NCBI GenBank assembly: GCA_029207755.1
Contig: JARCOQ010000016.1
Location: 5,647,001-5,711,000 of the forward strand
Origin: Chamaea fasciata
Lineage: Eukaryota; Chordata; Aves; Passeriformes; Sylviidae
Reading direction: 5' to 3'
Length of the DNA stretch: 64,000 nt
The notes below the pieces were generated by a model that made no database searches, was not told the origin of the DNA, and saw nothing but the letters and a program-made list of their open reading frames with translations. Made by a program: the position numbers and the translations under genes. Positions 12,563-24,985 of this stretch are shown here, piece by piece; within the stretch, counting starts at the first letter, position 1; every line of letters begins with the position of its first letter.

Positions 12563-14100
12563 GGATTTTCTTCTCCACTCATGTTAAAAGTATTTTATCT
12601 GAGCTGTAGCATTACATTATAAACAGCAGCAACTGAGCAACTGCATGAGAAAAGTATATTCCAAAACCTACTTGCCTGCACTGCTGTATTTTTCTCCCCT
12701 CACATCTAACCTGAGCTATTCAGTTTTACTTTTCTGTATATCCAGCTTACAAGTCATTTGATAATCCCTATGGTATGTACATAAGCTAGTAAGCCTAAAG
12801 AAATGTCATGTTACCCAGACTGCGAGGTAACAGCAATGTGACACTTCATTCTCCAGCATTTGAGAATTCAGTGTGTTCCCCTTGATGAACAACTAATTGC
12901 ACGTTTGTTATTTTCCAGAAATATTAATCATCCACTATTTTAAGTTTTAAAAACCAATCCGTAAGTAATATTCAGCATGACACTTTTAAAAAGCACCTTT
13001 CAAACCCTGATGAGGAGCTGACAATCTACTAAGTCATGGTTTATATATACATACAGCACTTCTGGCCATGATTTTTAGTCTGCTCAGCCTAGATCTGAAG
13101 AAATCTGCGCTGCCCAGCAAAGCTCTGTGTAGGGCCCAGCCTTCCCCTAAGCAGCACCAGGTTTCACTCTGTAGGAATTAAGAATCCTGTGGGAACTCAA
13201 GGGATGTGACAAAGGTACAGGTGTTTGGCATGTTTAGAGACTTAGCCTGTTGGCAACAGCTTTATTAGCTATGTACTTTACTAGGTATTAGTTTATAATG
13301 ATTGTGAAAACACATTCAGAGGTCAGATAAACCAGGTAAGAGCTAAGTCACAGACAGATGATAATAGAGCAAGCAGACAAACCATGTATTGTATAAACAA
13401 AAAAAAAAAAAAAAATCTGCAGAGCAAAGAGACAGTGCTGCAGCTGGATGAAGGGTTGGTTTTTAAAGTCAAATAAAATAATCCGAGCGTAGAATGGTCA
13501 TGCTTCAAACTCTTACCCAACCTGCTCTGCAACTTAGTGCTGCGTTATGAATGAAAATGTCTGAAAAAGCCTGACTGCAGCTATGGACTCGGTAATACAA
13601 CTGAGCAGAACTTCATTCTTTTCTCATTATTTAAAGATCATTTTACAGATTTTTTCTAAAATAATCTTTGCCACCAACCGCCCTCAACTTTTTGTGCTTT
13701 GTTGCAAGAAGTCCTTAAGTACTTCATGGACATTGTTATCTAAATAAAACCACCTTCAGCTTTAATGGAGTGTAGGAAACTGGCTTTTGGCCAAGTATGA
13801 GCACTCTAAAAGTGCTTCTACATGAATACCTTTCCTACTTTGCTGTTTCCCTGGTGAATTTAGGATGATTAAAGTCCTTCTAAAGTTCTGAAGCACCAAA
13901 AACGCGATGCCACAGTTTGTAACATGTAACATCCACAGCACACACACAGTTCTGTCTGTGGATTATGTATAAAACAGGAACGGGGGAATTTTCTGCTATT
14001 TGGGAGCTGCAGTGGTTTTACAATAATGTAATGAACCTTTAAATACAAACTGTGGTCAGATAGAGTAACTCAAGACAAACTGGATGACCGCTTTTAGGCT
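12563..14100. other. Non-coding stretch, nothing recognised
   Basis: AT-rich DNA with an A-run near 13400-13415. No exon or repeat family recognised. Confidence 0.55.
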
Positions 14101-14234
14101 TCACAGAATACTCCGAGTTGGAAGGGACCCACAAGGATCTAATCCAAGTGTTAAGCAAATGGCCCATATGGAGATCAAACCCACAGTGTTGGTGCTATTA
14201 GCATCATGTTCTGAACAACTGAGCTAAACTCAGG
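14101..14234 (-). mobile_element. tRNA-Ile-headed, CR1-tailed SINE (TguSINE1-like)
   Basis: On the minus strand, 14234-14161 reads like a decayed isoleucine tRNA. A box A region (TTTAGCTCAGTTG) is followed by an anticodon-arm stretch ATGCTAATAGC with AAT at the anticodon position, then a box B region (GTGGGTTTGATCTCC) and an acceptor-like ATATGGGCCA. The rest, 14155-14101, reads like a CR1 3' end (ATCCTTGTGGGTCCCTTCCA, then CTCGGAGTATTCTGTGA). This tRNA-Ile head plus CR1 tail is the known structure of TguSINE1 of passerine birds, moved in trans by CR1 machinery. Base changes in the tRNA arms mean it is not a functional tRNA gene. Target duplications were not resolved. Confidence 0.75.
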
Positions 14235-15169
14235 TTTAGTTTTTTTCCGGTATTTATTTCATGAACACCTGCTTATTTTTTCAATAAGGGATGCTACATT
14301 GGTGTTTATTTGCTAAAGATTCAGGATTTCTAAATATAAGACAAATTATTTTGAAAAAGGCAGCTCTCTGTTTTGGTTGGTGGTATCAGTTGGAAACATG
14401 CTTCAAAGGTAGTAACTTTTCATTAGTCTGTAGAGTTTCCATATAAACAACGGAACAACCACAGTACAAAATTCATTATGGGATAAATTACCGATCTGCA
14501 GTTCAAAAGCTCTGTCAAGAAGTGATCCATTTTAAAGTTGTGGAAAATATAAACATTCACATCCATTAACCGCAAGTGACATGCAAATATCCTCGAGATT
14601 AATCAACTTTTTTAAAAAGGAAGCAGAATGGAACTCATAACACCCTCACAAAATGAGGGTTATGTCGTAACACCTTTTCACAACACAAAAACAATCTCCA
14701 AATTCAAAGTAAACGCTCAGAAACTTTTCTTCCTACCTTGTTTTACAAGCTAGTTTACGTTTGCCAGCACCACAAGCACCTGTGCACTCAGTGCTGCGGG
14801 AATTTTTAAATACCGATTGTTCGGGATATATGGCCTATGAAAATGAAACCTCAAAGCTACATATTCTCATCCCGAGGTAAAAATAAAACCCACGCTCTTG
14901 ACTGAAGGCTGTTGACTGCACTGGCAGGGAATGGCACGGGCTCTGCAGCGTCCCTGCAGAACCCCAGCACCGATGACAAAACCCATAACAAACCCGCACG
15001 CCCATGGGTTTTAAGCAGTAAAAATCAAAACCCGGGGACTACAAAGCGAGAGCTGGATCCAACAGCTCCGAGCACAACCTCTCACTTCTTGAAACTGGCT
15101 GTAAACAGGGGAAGGGAGGGGCCAGGCGCCTGCCAAGCCAAGCAGAAACTTGTGAGTAACTTATAGAGG
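14235..15169. other. Non-coding flank upstream of CpG island
   Basis: No gene recognised. Sequence shifts from AT-rich to GC-rich toward 15.1 kb, as expected on approach to a promoter. Confidence 0.5.
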
Positions 15170-15640
15170 CAAAACAAGTGCAGCGCAGGCAGCGGCTCCG
15201 AGCGCGGTGCCGGGCCAGCACCATGATCCCCGGCAGAGCCACGCCGGGCCCTGGCGGCCGGCTCGGTGCCTCGGGAGGGCGGCTCGGGGCAGCGGCACAC
15301 GGGAATTAAAGGTGAGAGAGGCGGCGGAGCACGGCGGGGCCGGGACGCGCGGTGCCGCTGCCGGGGCGGGCGGGGGGCCGCGCGTCCAGCGCCATCCCGG
15401 GCTGAGAAACAACCGGAGGATCCGGGGCAGCGCCGGGGCACTGTAAACAAGAGGCTGCTGCAGCCTGCACTTATGCAACACAGCAGACCTGGGGCTGCAG
15501 AGCTGCCGGTGAGCGCGCAGGGAGGGAAGGAAGGGGTCGGCGGCGATCGAGCTGCCGCCCGCTGGGCTCGGAGGGTGACCCGGACACGGCTGAGCTGCCC
15601 GGGCAGCGACAAAAGGCACGGCTGGGTGCGAAATGTGAGC
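15170..15640 (+). promoter_or_regulatory. GPR146: CpG island, probable GPR146 promoter and 5' exon
   Basis: A sharp island of very GC- and CpG-rich DNA about 2.4 kb upstream of the GPR146 coding exon, with no TATA box seen. Two good splice donors point rightward: AAAG/GTGAGA with the exon ending at 15311, and CTGCCG/GTGAGC with the exon ending at 15508. Either could join the acceptor at 17979-17980. Long open frames cross the island on both strands only because stop codons are rare in GC-rich DNA. Assignment to GPR146 rests on position and orientation. An antisense promoter is possible too. Confidence 0.6.
15223..15309 (+). CDS. Candidate upstream ORF in GPR146 5' exon
   Basis: An ATG in a strong context (GCACCATGA) opens a 28-codon frame that stops at TAA, two bases before the donor AAAG/GTGAGA at 15311. 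The product would begin MIPGRATPGPGG and be rich in glycine, alanine and arginine, with no recognisable domain. If transcription starts left of it, ribosomes would meet this frame before the GPR146 ATG, so it could lower GPR146 translation. There is no evidence here that it is transcribed or translated. Confidence 0.25.
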   Translation: MIPGRATPGPGGRLGASGGRLGAAAHGN

Positions 15641-17980
15641 GCGGCCTGCGCTGCACTGCACGGCAGACAGGTTCAGTGCCCTCGCTGGGAAGTGAGCACT
15701 GAACGAAACACGGGGGATATTTCGGCTTCGGCGAATTTCAGCCAGAAATGCCTCACCTGGGAACTTAAAAGCCATCGAGGAGATTTTCGGAGAAAATGTT
15801 TTAATTTGGGGGTTTGTTTCTGCTTATTTCAGAGGTAAATATTGTTATTTTCCTAAGATTAGTGTTTAATACAATGAATCGCCTGCCCTTTCTATCATTA
15901 AAACAGAATTGTCGTGTTTAACCGCACTTAGAGGATGTAAAGAAAAAATAAGGGTAAAGACTGAAAGCACTTTCAAAACCAGACATCCCCTTGCTCTGTA
16001 AAATACAAAGCCTGGTAGCAGACTGTTGATCTTCTGAGACAATATACAGGCAAGTTATTCAGTGGCTGATGTAATTCAGTCTGGAGTAATCAAAGCTACA
16101 TGCTTAAGGATAAACCTACATAATGGAATAACGTGATTGTATCCATGCCTGTGCTTAGTCACCTCTGCACTCACCAGAATGCATATATTTGCAATATCTA
16201 GTTCCAGTCTGCTGCTTTGCTTGAATCGAGTCATAACAGTTCAATGAGATGTAGTTTTGGTTCCCTTCAACTGTGAAAAAAACCAGTTGTTTTTTTTTTT
16301 TACTTTCTTAAAAACCTAAAACAACAGATGCTTCCTGAAAACAAACGGGGTTGTTTTCGGTGCTGGAAATTAGAACGAGGATGGAAAGGCAACAAAAATA
16401 TATAATACAGTCCACTTGTACACAACAGTATAGCTGAAGAACTGACATGAGAAAATGAACCAAAAAAGTCAAGTTTTCCCACAAAGGTGAAGACAGCCTT
16501 TGAAAACAATAGAACTTTCGGTGCTGCCGCTGAAGCCACTTCTCTGAGGAAATCCAGCATGGGACAGTGGAATAAAAATTTGCTTGCCCAGCTAAAATTA
16601 CTGTATTTTTAGCCAGATTTCTGGCTCAGCTTATGTTATTTAAAAGAAAAATGCACATGAAACAAATGCGGTGGGAAATAAAACATGCAAGTTGATACAG
16701 TTTTGGGACAAACTTTGTACTATGGCTGAAGAGGCAAAGGATTAGCACCAGGGAGATGCAGTCACGTACCCGTGTGCTCACAGACCCCACACAGTATAAT
16801 TTACCCATCTGGTTCATGGAGTACAGCATGTTGTCTAGTAGCATTCATTTGCATTGCACAATGTTTATTGTGGATTGATTAAATCTTGCTCTCCCTCTGG
16901 AAAGAATCCAGGTACGTGGACTTACACTTTGCTATAGGTGCTGACAGAGGAGCACACAAAACCACGGGAGCGTGTGACAGGCAGAGTACGTGACATGGGA
17001 AATCACCTGCTGCACCAGCTCTGCTCTGTCCCTGCAATGGGCTGCCATGAATAACAGCCATGATCTTAAGGCTGTGCTTGTTTTGAGTCGTACTTCAGAG
17101 ATTATTTCTTCTTTCTGCGTTTTGGAAAGTGACTTTTCACGATTGCTTTGAAGTTCGCTTGGTTTCAGTTAAAGTGCTATCACTACTGATGATAAAGCAA
17201 AGATGGCTGGACCACAACTGCTGATAGCAGCATACTTTTTAAAGAATTCGAGCTATTTTGAGAGGAAATGATAGCTGATTCTTGCCTTTTTGGAAAGTCA
17301 GGCTGCCCTGATATTAGGTTCCCTGGACTACAGAGGTCCATTGTTTTTTTAAAACTAAATGGTTATAACGTTGGAAGTCTGAATACAAACTGACCTATTT
17401 AGAAAAAAAAAGAGAAAAAACACAAAACCAACCCCCCCACAACTCATTTCCCAGTATTTTCTAGTCTTTGTCAATTTTGTCAGTGATCCAGTACACATCC
17501 ACCATAATGACTTGGATGTGCCTCCTAAGAAACTCTTTTTTTTATAAGATAAAGCTTATTTAAGATGTCAGGAGATCTCTATTTTCCATCCTAATGTGAA
17601 GATTTGTGCTTCATTTTATGTCCTTCCACTCTTCAGTAGTTACCCTTATGTGTTTAAACCTATATAAAAGGTACTGTTTGACAATTTTCACAAAACTGCA
17701 TTAGTATTCATATTTACATCAGTACTTAATGATAGTTTACAATTTACTTCTGTTGAGTGTCCTGTATCAACTAATTTGCCACTAATTTCATTTAAATCAA
17801 AACTGCCTAACATGTATTAGTTTAATGAAATTTTGAATAACAATTTACTTTCTTCTAGACTAACGTCAGTTATGTGATGCATATAATCTTAAAGTTCAAA
17901 ATGTTTTCTTCACCGTACTTTGCATTTCATTTACAATGTAATATTTTAACAATATACTTTCACCATTGCTCTCTCTACAG
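15641..17980 (+). other. Probable GPR146 5' intron
   Basis: AT-rich DNA between the CpG island and the coding exon. It ends in a good acceptor, pyrimidine-rich CATTGCTCTCTCTACAG, with AG at 17979-17980. A T-run is at about 16289-16300. No coding exon was seen. It is intronic only if the CpG island really is the first exon. Confidence 0.5.
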
Positions 17981-18024
17981 AAAAGCTGGTAACCAGCAAA
18001 GACGACACAAAAGCCAAAATCACT

Positions 18025-19029
18025 ATGTGGAGCTGTGAAGCCTTAATCAACAGTACCGAGAACAGTGAGGACCAGCATCTCTGCCATGACTTCGACCTTG
18101 TGCTTTCCATCTTTTCCCTTCTCTACCTCATTATATGTTTCCCAATTGGCCTTTGTTACAATGGCCTGCTGGTCCTAGTTAACCTCTACAACAAAGCTAC
18201 TATGACTATGCCAGATGTTTACTTTGTCAACATCGCCATCGCCGGCCTCATCATCAACACTCTGGCACCAATGTACCTGCTGGGTCTTACCAATACAAAG
18301 TGGGCCATCTGGAATTCCAACAACGAAGTTTATATTACCTTCCTTATTTTATTCAACGTCTCATCGTTAGTTACCATGTACTCTACCACACTGCTCAGTC
18401 TGGACTACTACATCGAACGTGCCCTGCCCAGGACTTACATGTCCAGTGTGTACAACACCAAACACGTCTGTGGGTTCATCTGGGGTGGTGCCATGCTCAC
18501 AAGCTTCTCATCTCTCCTGTTCTACGTCTGCAACCACGTGTCCACCAAAATAATCGAGTGTTCCAAGATGCAGAACCAGGAGGCAGCAGATGCCATCATG
18601 GTGTTCATCGGGTACGTCGTGCCCGCCGTTGCCGTTCTCTACGCACTGACGCTGATCCTGCGGATACGCAAGGAGGCCACGCCGCTGGATCAAGACACGG
18701 GGCGCCTGGATCCATCAGTGCACAGGCTTCTGATTGCCACAGTCTGCACACAGTTCACCCTGTGGACACCCTATTATGTTATTCTCTTGGTAAGCACATT
18801 TACTAACCTACGAGGAAGAATTCCAGATGTAAATTCCATTCAAATATTACACTTCGCCACGATTTTGTCAAAATTCCTGGCTTTCTCCAGCAGCTTTGTC
18901 ATGCCTCTGCTCTACAGATACATCAACAAAAACTTCCCCAACAAATTACGACGTTTGCTTAAAAAGATACACTGTGGGAACCAGGGGTGTTCCCACGAGC
19001 GCACAGTTGTACAGCAGGTCATGACATAG
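18025..19029 (+). CDS. GPR146: GPR146, orphan class A G-protein-coupled receptor
   Basis: Plasma-membrane receptor of 334 residues, close to the human length. In mammals it is linked to hepatic SREBP2/cholesterol control; its ligand is debated. Recognised by long family-specific runs: PIGLCYN in TM1, [59 protein letters not shown] and the C-terminal VQQVM-like tail. TM1 is about 25-52 with N46 at 1.50. TM2 has glycine (G74) where most receptors have Asp 2.50. DRY is replaced by DYY (127-129), CWxP by LWTP and NPxxY by MPLLY. These are family traits, not damage. N9-S-T is a glycosylation sequon. The coding frame is in one exon with an acceptor at 17979-17980, leaving 44 bases of 5' UTR. The ATG at 18025 has A at -3. 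The frame is intact. Confidence 0.97.
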   Translation: MWSCEALINSTENSEDQHLCHDFDLVLSIFSLLYLIICFPIGLCYNGLLVLVNLYNKATMTMPDVYFVNIAIAGLIINTLAPMYLLGLTNTKWAIWNSNNEVYITFLILFNVSSLVTMYSTTLLSLDYYIERALPRTYMSSVYNTKHVCGFIWGGAMLTSFSSLLFYVCNHVSTKIIECSKMQNQEAADAIMVFIGYVVPAVAVLYALTLILRIRKEATPLDQDTGRLDPSVHRLLIATVCTQFTLWTPYYVILLVSTFTNLRGRIPDVNSIQILHFATILSKFLAFSSSFVMPLLYRYINKNFPNKLRRLLKKIHCGNQGCSHERTVVQQVMT

Positions 19030-19910
19030 GTGTGATACAACCCCTGGTGGTGCTCTGTGACTGCAGCACTGGCTGCTGCTCAGTGCTGGGACTGTGACGC
19101 TTCTGTGGTGGCACTCAGAGACATTTTGAGAGTCCCAACCAAGAGGCTGGAAGGAGCTTCCATTGCAGTTGAATGCAAGAGTCTTAATTTTCCAGTAGTT
19201 GTTTGCTGAAGTGGTGTGAGGCTCTGGCCTGTGTGCTGCATTACCTGCGACATCAGATACCTTCAGTGCACTGAACTGGTGACAAAGGATAAACTCTCTT
19301 TTCATGGCTCTGATCTTCCTGTCCGAAGAAATCACTAAGCAGTTTATTGAAGTCTTGACTGAAGACACAGCACCTTGAATCTTGTATAGAAAAAGGTATT
19401 ACCTTGTTTTCTGTACAAAGAAGTGATAGTGCTATCCTTGATGAAGTAAGTAGCATTTCTCAATGAAGATTATATAGATGATCTTTACTGAAGATCATAT
19501 TACCCAATTATACATGTCCAAATAGTAAATGTTAATTATAAATTAAATTATTTAATTTCTTTCTCCATCACTGAATCCCCTCTAAAAGAAGCCTAATTTA
19601 CTTTTTCAGAAATTTTCTCGTACAAACTAATTTGTTTTAACACTTATGGTAAAATGATTTTTCTTTTAGCTACAACAAATAACAAAAATGTGTTTTAATT
19701 TTCCAGTGCTTTGTTTGTATCCTAAAACATTTCAGGAATTCAGAAATATTTATTAACTAATTCTGACGGAACTTAGAGATGTTTGTTCCACATACTAAAA
19801 TGAAGGACACAGTGGTTTACAAAGTTTAATCAGAATTTAACTAGTAATGATTGTCTGGCTAAGTGTTATGGTCCACATATGTTCATGTAACAAGAATAAT
19901 TATCTTAAAA

Positions 19911-19916
19911 AATAAA
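19911..19916 (+). terminator. Candidate proximal polyA signal of GPR146
   Basis: AATAAA followed within 40 bases by GU-rich sequence (TGTGTTTATG and TTTTGTATTTT). A second AATAAA is at 19965-19970 with weaker downstream sequence. About 0.88 kb after the GPR146 stop. Confidence 0.4.
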
Positions 19917-22713
19917 TGTGTTTATGATTAACATTTTGTATTTTCAAGGGATATGTTTGCAACAAATAAACTAAACTCTCTTTAATCTACGACATCACTG
20001 GAGGTTTGGAAACCAAATTAGAAATTCCTCAATACAGGGGAATCTCAGTCAGCAACAGCTCTTTGCTGACCTCTCAAAAAAGTCTTTCATTGGGATTCTT
20101 GGATACACAGTGAAGTCTGGCTTCACAGTAGGGATGAAGAAATCCAATCCAGATCACCAAATTGTAGTGATTTTTTTGAAATGCGTGAGAACACAGACAT
20201 GCTGCAGGAAGCACATAAACAGTTACAACAACAAACTACAAAGCACTGATCCAAAAACTACCTGTTCTCGTGCTGCTGTTGCATTAATGACACGAGGGGA
20301 GTACAAGTGAAGTTGATGTTCTCCCACTGGTGTGGGGCCACAAGACATTTTTGTCACTCGATACATGCTACAGCATCATTTTATTGCTTAATCTGTCACA
20401 GCACAACTCAAATTCCACTTGACATCATTAAAAAAATGTGACTTTGCAAGCTCCTGGTATAGAAAAAAAACACGGGGCAAGACCAGAACTGAACCTTTCC
20501 CATTGCTTAGAGCACAATCTTGTCTGATAACTGGTCCTAGTGTGTCAGCAGAGGTACATACTAAAGTTCTATGTGAAAAGCAGGTGAGGAACAGACCTTT
20601 CAGATGTTTTCACATCAAGCAGTTTTTTCCTATAGTCATCTTTGCTTATCTTCTTTATAGATAAACATCTCTAAGATATCAAAATCCTGGTGGAAGACTT
20701 TCCATTAATCTTTATTTTTTTTAAGAGCTTTTCATATTTCATTGAATATTTCTAACCCTTAAAGCCTACACAGTAAATAATCTGTTTTCGTGGTGTTTTC
20801 AGTTTTAGCCTGTTGCTGAAAACCACATTAAGGACTGAAGCTGTTCCTTATCATTGTGACAAACTCTCACACACATTTACAGTGCCTCTATGCTGACATA
20901 CATGATACTTGCTGCTTGCTTGGTTTTGCCCACCTTGAGAAATATTCAGTGAATTTCTACACACCTTGAGCATTCAAGCTCACTTCCACACAGAAGTGCT
21001 TAAGAACAAAATCTTTCCTTGCAGCTTTCAAGCAAACTGACTCCTTCTTCCCTTCTGAGGAAAATTAGGTTTCTTAACGCGCCACATTTAATCTCTCACG
21101 TAAAATCTGTTGAAGAAATTCTGTGCCATTATGCAGGAGGAGCTCCAGCAGGGAGGAACTGGCTTATCTGGTGTGGATAGAGGCTTTCAAGAACTGGGAC
21201 ACTGCCAGAACAGTGCAGCTGAGCAGGCAACTTTAAGTGCAATTTCAACTTCCATGTTGCTTCCTGACTTCCATTTCCTTCTTCTCTTAAGACATCTTAT
21301 TTTCTGTCTCTGAAAGAACTGTTGCCTTCATTTCTGTTCCTTTCTCTCCGTGTTAAATTCTCAGTTTCAGATCCATGGCTCTTGTATAATTTCTCTTTAT
21401 CATTTCTCACTTCTCTGCACAATTTATTTAACTTTCATTTCTCTCCCATCCCTGCCTGTCTTGCACACCTGGTACCCATTCAGTACTCATGTTTACATCA
21501 TCACACTGACTCCTTTATGATGATCCAAATCTTACTCAGTGATTCAAAGTTACAAACAAACTGATGCAGTAAAATGGAAGCTGCTATTTAAGAGATGTAG
21601 AAAGACAGATTTTAATGGAATTTACCCATGGGGTATCCAATCTCATTTTTTCCTAATCTTTTTTACTGCAGCAGAGCTACGGATGTTTGCCTGTATCCTT
21701 GATAAACACTAAGTGTGATGGGAGAGATACAACAACTTGGATAATTTAATGAACAAGACCACTATTCACTCAACCTCTTTGAAAAGTTAATTTGATGTAT
21801 TAGTTGCCTCAAAGAAACAGTGCCATGGCTCTTCCTGGCTGCTGTTCTCCTAAGGAAATTCTGAACTTAACTGCAGCATCCTCACCTGGTATCTCTTAAA
21901 AAGCTGTATCCTAAAAAGAAAGAGCTTTGCAGTATTGATATAAAGAACAGTAGAGGAGCAAGTGCAGTAAAATACTTAAGGAAATACAAGGTATAATAAA
22001 TTAGGATCAACTTTTTTGGACAAATGTTTAATACACTAAGTACTCGAGAATGGGGCCTTTCCATTTCAAATACCTGAAGGTTTCTGGTGACTGTAAATAG
22101 GGGCTTATCTATTACACATTTAAATAGATATGAATCAAATACTGTATATATGCAAGATAAAAATCAGCCTACTGATGTAAAAAGAATCTGCAAAGAGTTT
22201 ATTAAATTATTTCTAAAAGTGTATGAGTTAAATGTAAACCTCTGAACAAGAAGGTGTACTGTATGCTTCTGTATGTATATAATGTGTACTAGAAAGTAAG
22301 CACTAGTTAAGTGCCATATTAACAGTGTTATTTTCTCACAAAATTAAACATAATATTTGAATTAATCTGTGGCTTACAGCCCTCTTGCTGAACCGCTAAT
22401 TAAGTCAAATCAATGAACTAACAAAAATGTCATGCTCTGCTTCTATCTGCGTTATTAACACAGCTAGCTCAAGACAGGTCCTGGTTGACCAACTTACTAG
22501 AGGTTCTAGTTTCAAAAGTTTACATTTCAGAATCAAATTTTGTTGGTCTCTGAAGATTTAATTTCAGTCAAAAAAAGAAGGTGATCAGCCACTAGAAAAT
22601 TCCTGGTTCTATTACAATGAAGAGATGTGGACTCCAATATCATGTCAAAATACTACAGAAATGGACTTTCTGGAAAGCTTCATGAAGGAAGTATTGACTC
22701 ATAATACATTCTC

Positions 22714-22747
22714 AATAAAAAGTGTTCAAGTGTACATGGTCAATAAA
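22714..22747 (+). terminator. Candidate distal polyA signals of GPR146
   Basis: Two AATAAA hexamers (22714-22719 and 22742-22747). The second is directly followed by TGTGTGTTTTGTTTTG, an ideal GU-rich downstream element. This is the strongest polyadenylation-like arrangement after GPR146, but 3.7 kb from its stop codon, so linkage to the gene is inference. Confidence 0.4.
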
Positions 22748-24967
22748 ATGTGTGTTTTGTTTTGTTTTGGCTTTCTTGATAAAAACCTGTTTTAGACAAA
22801 GTTAAACCTATGTGGCTTCACTGAATCAAAACATAACAAATTGCATGATTTGGATGTCAAATTTCCAGGCCTTAATTTGACATTATTAAAATCTCATTAT
22901 TCATCAGCATGAAGTTGGCTGAGAGTGAAAGCTAAGAGGCAAATACCTCTCCTTTTTTCAGCATAAAGAACCCTGCAATTAATGAGGCAGAGTAGCAGTG
23001 CACCTGGAGATCAATGCAAACATTGGCCACATCCTGACAACTTCCTTTCCTTTGTGCTGCCACAATCAGCTTCCTGCAGAAGTTCTCTTGGTTCTCAGAA
23101 CAACATAATAAATCCACACCTCTGGCATCCCAAAGGAAACACAGCTTTTAAGAATCTAAGATACCTTATAACACATTGATTGCAGTAACCACTGCACATA
23201 ACCAAAAGATTACTCTCCGTGGACCAGTTCATTTACCCTCCATATATGAAAATGATTTCTTGGCTATACTTTCAAAATTGTTCATATACAACGTAGACCG
23301 AAAGATCTTCAGTGAGAACAGAGTCAGTTAACAAGCAGAAAGTGCACAAGCCCACAGGTTTCTGAAGAGTGAACAACTACATAAATGCAAGTAAAAAGGG
23401 TTGATCAGGTGCAACAAAGTCCAGATGTTTACACCAGTACAAACCAGGCTGACGTGGCACCTGAATCTGCCATTTTCTGTCAATACAGAGATGTCACAGA
23501 AGTCAACCACATTTTGGATCACTCAGAAAACACTCAACTAATATATAATAGAATAGGCCCCACACAATTTTCTTGTGTGAAGAAAATACCACACTGCTAC
23601 CACAAACCTTAGAAGGAACACCTTTTTCTTCCTTGCTTAAAACTAAGATTCAATAAATTTTTGTTCTGTGGGTATGTGCATTGGTGGTGCCCCATTTATC
23701 ACTGCTTAATAAAAATGAAAGCAGCAGTGTCTAGGCTGGAGACCTCATGAGCTCCACTGCAGGAGCACAGGACTGGTAAGAAAAGCAAGAAAAGCAGAAC
23801 CTGCCCAAGTCCCACTCTCAGTTCCACTGTTCACTGAGGACTCAGAGAGGAATTGATTCTTGCCTAAGTTTCTGCAGCTGTGAAGTGCTCAATGCACTGA
23901 TGAATCCTAAACACCTGCTCCTAAATTAATTTATGCAGTCTCTTAATAAGCAAAATCTTGTGTATTTCTTGAGTATCTTGTGCAATACTTTTTCCAAGTA
24001 AAAGCAATCTAATGGTACAAACCCAGCTGTGCAGATCGCCATGGCAACAAATCTGAAGTGTGAAATGTTTCCCCTGTTCAATTCCTTAAGTTTTCCATTA
24101 TATATCAAAACACTTTGACATATGCTGACTACATTCTTTTTCCATCAGGAGAGCAGAGATCTATTATCTCCTTTGTCATCCCACTTTCTTCCCACCAAGT
24201 CCTTCCCTTACCTTGAAATTCCATGTGATTTCGTTATATTCCTTCCTTCTAAAGAACTGGCACTTTTAGTTACATCCACAAGAATTGTCAAAAATATTCA
24301 CAGTCTGCAGCAGGCGGAATTTCCATATTATTACAAATCATGGCAGTAAAAGATTTTAAATCTCAGGATTCTCATCAGAGTATTTATGAATTATGTATAA
24401 AAACATACTTTTAAAAACCCTTTCCATCAAAAGTTCTTTAAAGCAAGATTTATAACCAGAAGTGAATCAATTTTATCCAGTTTAAAAAGTATTTGCACAT
24501 TTTTTCCCCTTTTCTCAAATACATTATCCCAGAGGTGTTGCCATTGGCACTGATGGGCTCAGCCTCGGCCAGTGGCAGGTCCACCGTGGGATCTGCTGGA
24601 ATTGGATGTGTTGGACATGGAGAAGTTTCTGGCAGCTTCTCACAGAAGTCACCCCTGTAGCCCCTCCCTGCCTCTGCTATCCAAACCTTGCCGTGCAAAC
24701 CCAGTACAACTGCTGATTTCAAAGTGAATTGAAAAGCCCGATTTTACCTCCCTCAAATTTGCAAATGTAAGCTAAAATTTATCTTGAAATCGGTAGAATT
24801 TCTGCACTGTTTCTTATCACCAAAACCTTTAAAAGATCATTCTGAAATGAATTCTGGTATTTCTTTATCAAAGCTGTTTTAGAAACTCCATCTGGTGGTC
24901 ACTGGCGGAATGCTCTTGCAGTTCCCAAAAGCAGTTAAGATCAGTAAAATAAGTTAAATTAACCTTT

Positions 24968-24985
24968 GGGGGGGGGGGGGGGGGG
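24968..24985 (+). repeat. Homopolymer run of 18 G
   Basis: Uninterrupted 18-base G tract (C tract on the other strand) in otherwise AT-rich DNA. Such a run can fold as a G-quadruplex, and its length is often uncertain in assemblies. Confidence 0.9.

Larger units (their letters stand above)
19030..22747 (+). other. Probable GPR146 3' UTR and downstream DNA
   Basis: No open frame of note; very AT-rich after 19.5 kb. Contains two candidate polyadenylation regions, near 19.91 kb and near 22.71-22.75 kb (listed separately). If the distal one is used, the 3' UTR would be about 3.7 kb. No repeat family recognised. Confidence 0.45.

Noticed and set aside
14161..14234. Possible tRNA-Ile gene on the minus strand
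   Set aside because: Arms carry mismatches, and the sequence runs straight into a CR1 tail, so it is a SINE head rather than a functional tRNA gene.
1..15000. miR-339, which lies in a C7orf50 intron in mammals
   Set aside because: I looked for its mature sequence in the matching region and did not find it on either strand.
15082..15838. Several 176-204-codon frames on both strands
   Set aside because: All lie in the GPR146 CpG island, overlap each other, and have the low-complexity P/R/A/S composition of GC-rich DNA.
18300..18806. 168-codon plus-strand frame inside GPR146
   Set aside because: Out-of-frame shadow of the GPR146 coding sequence.
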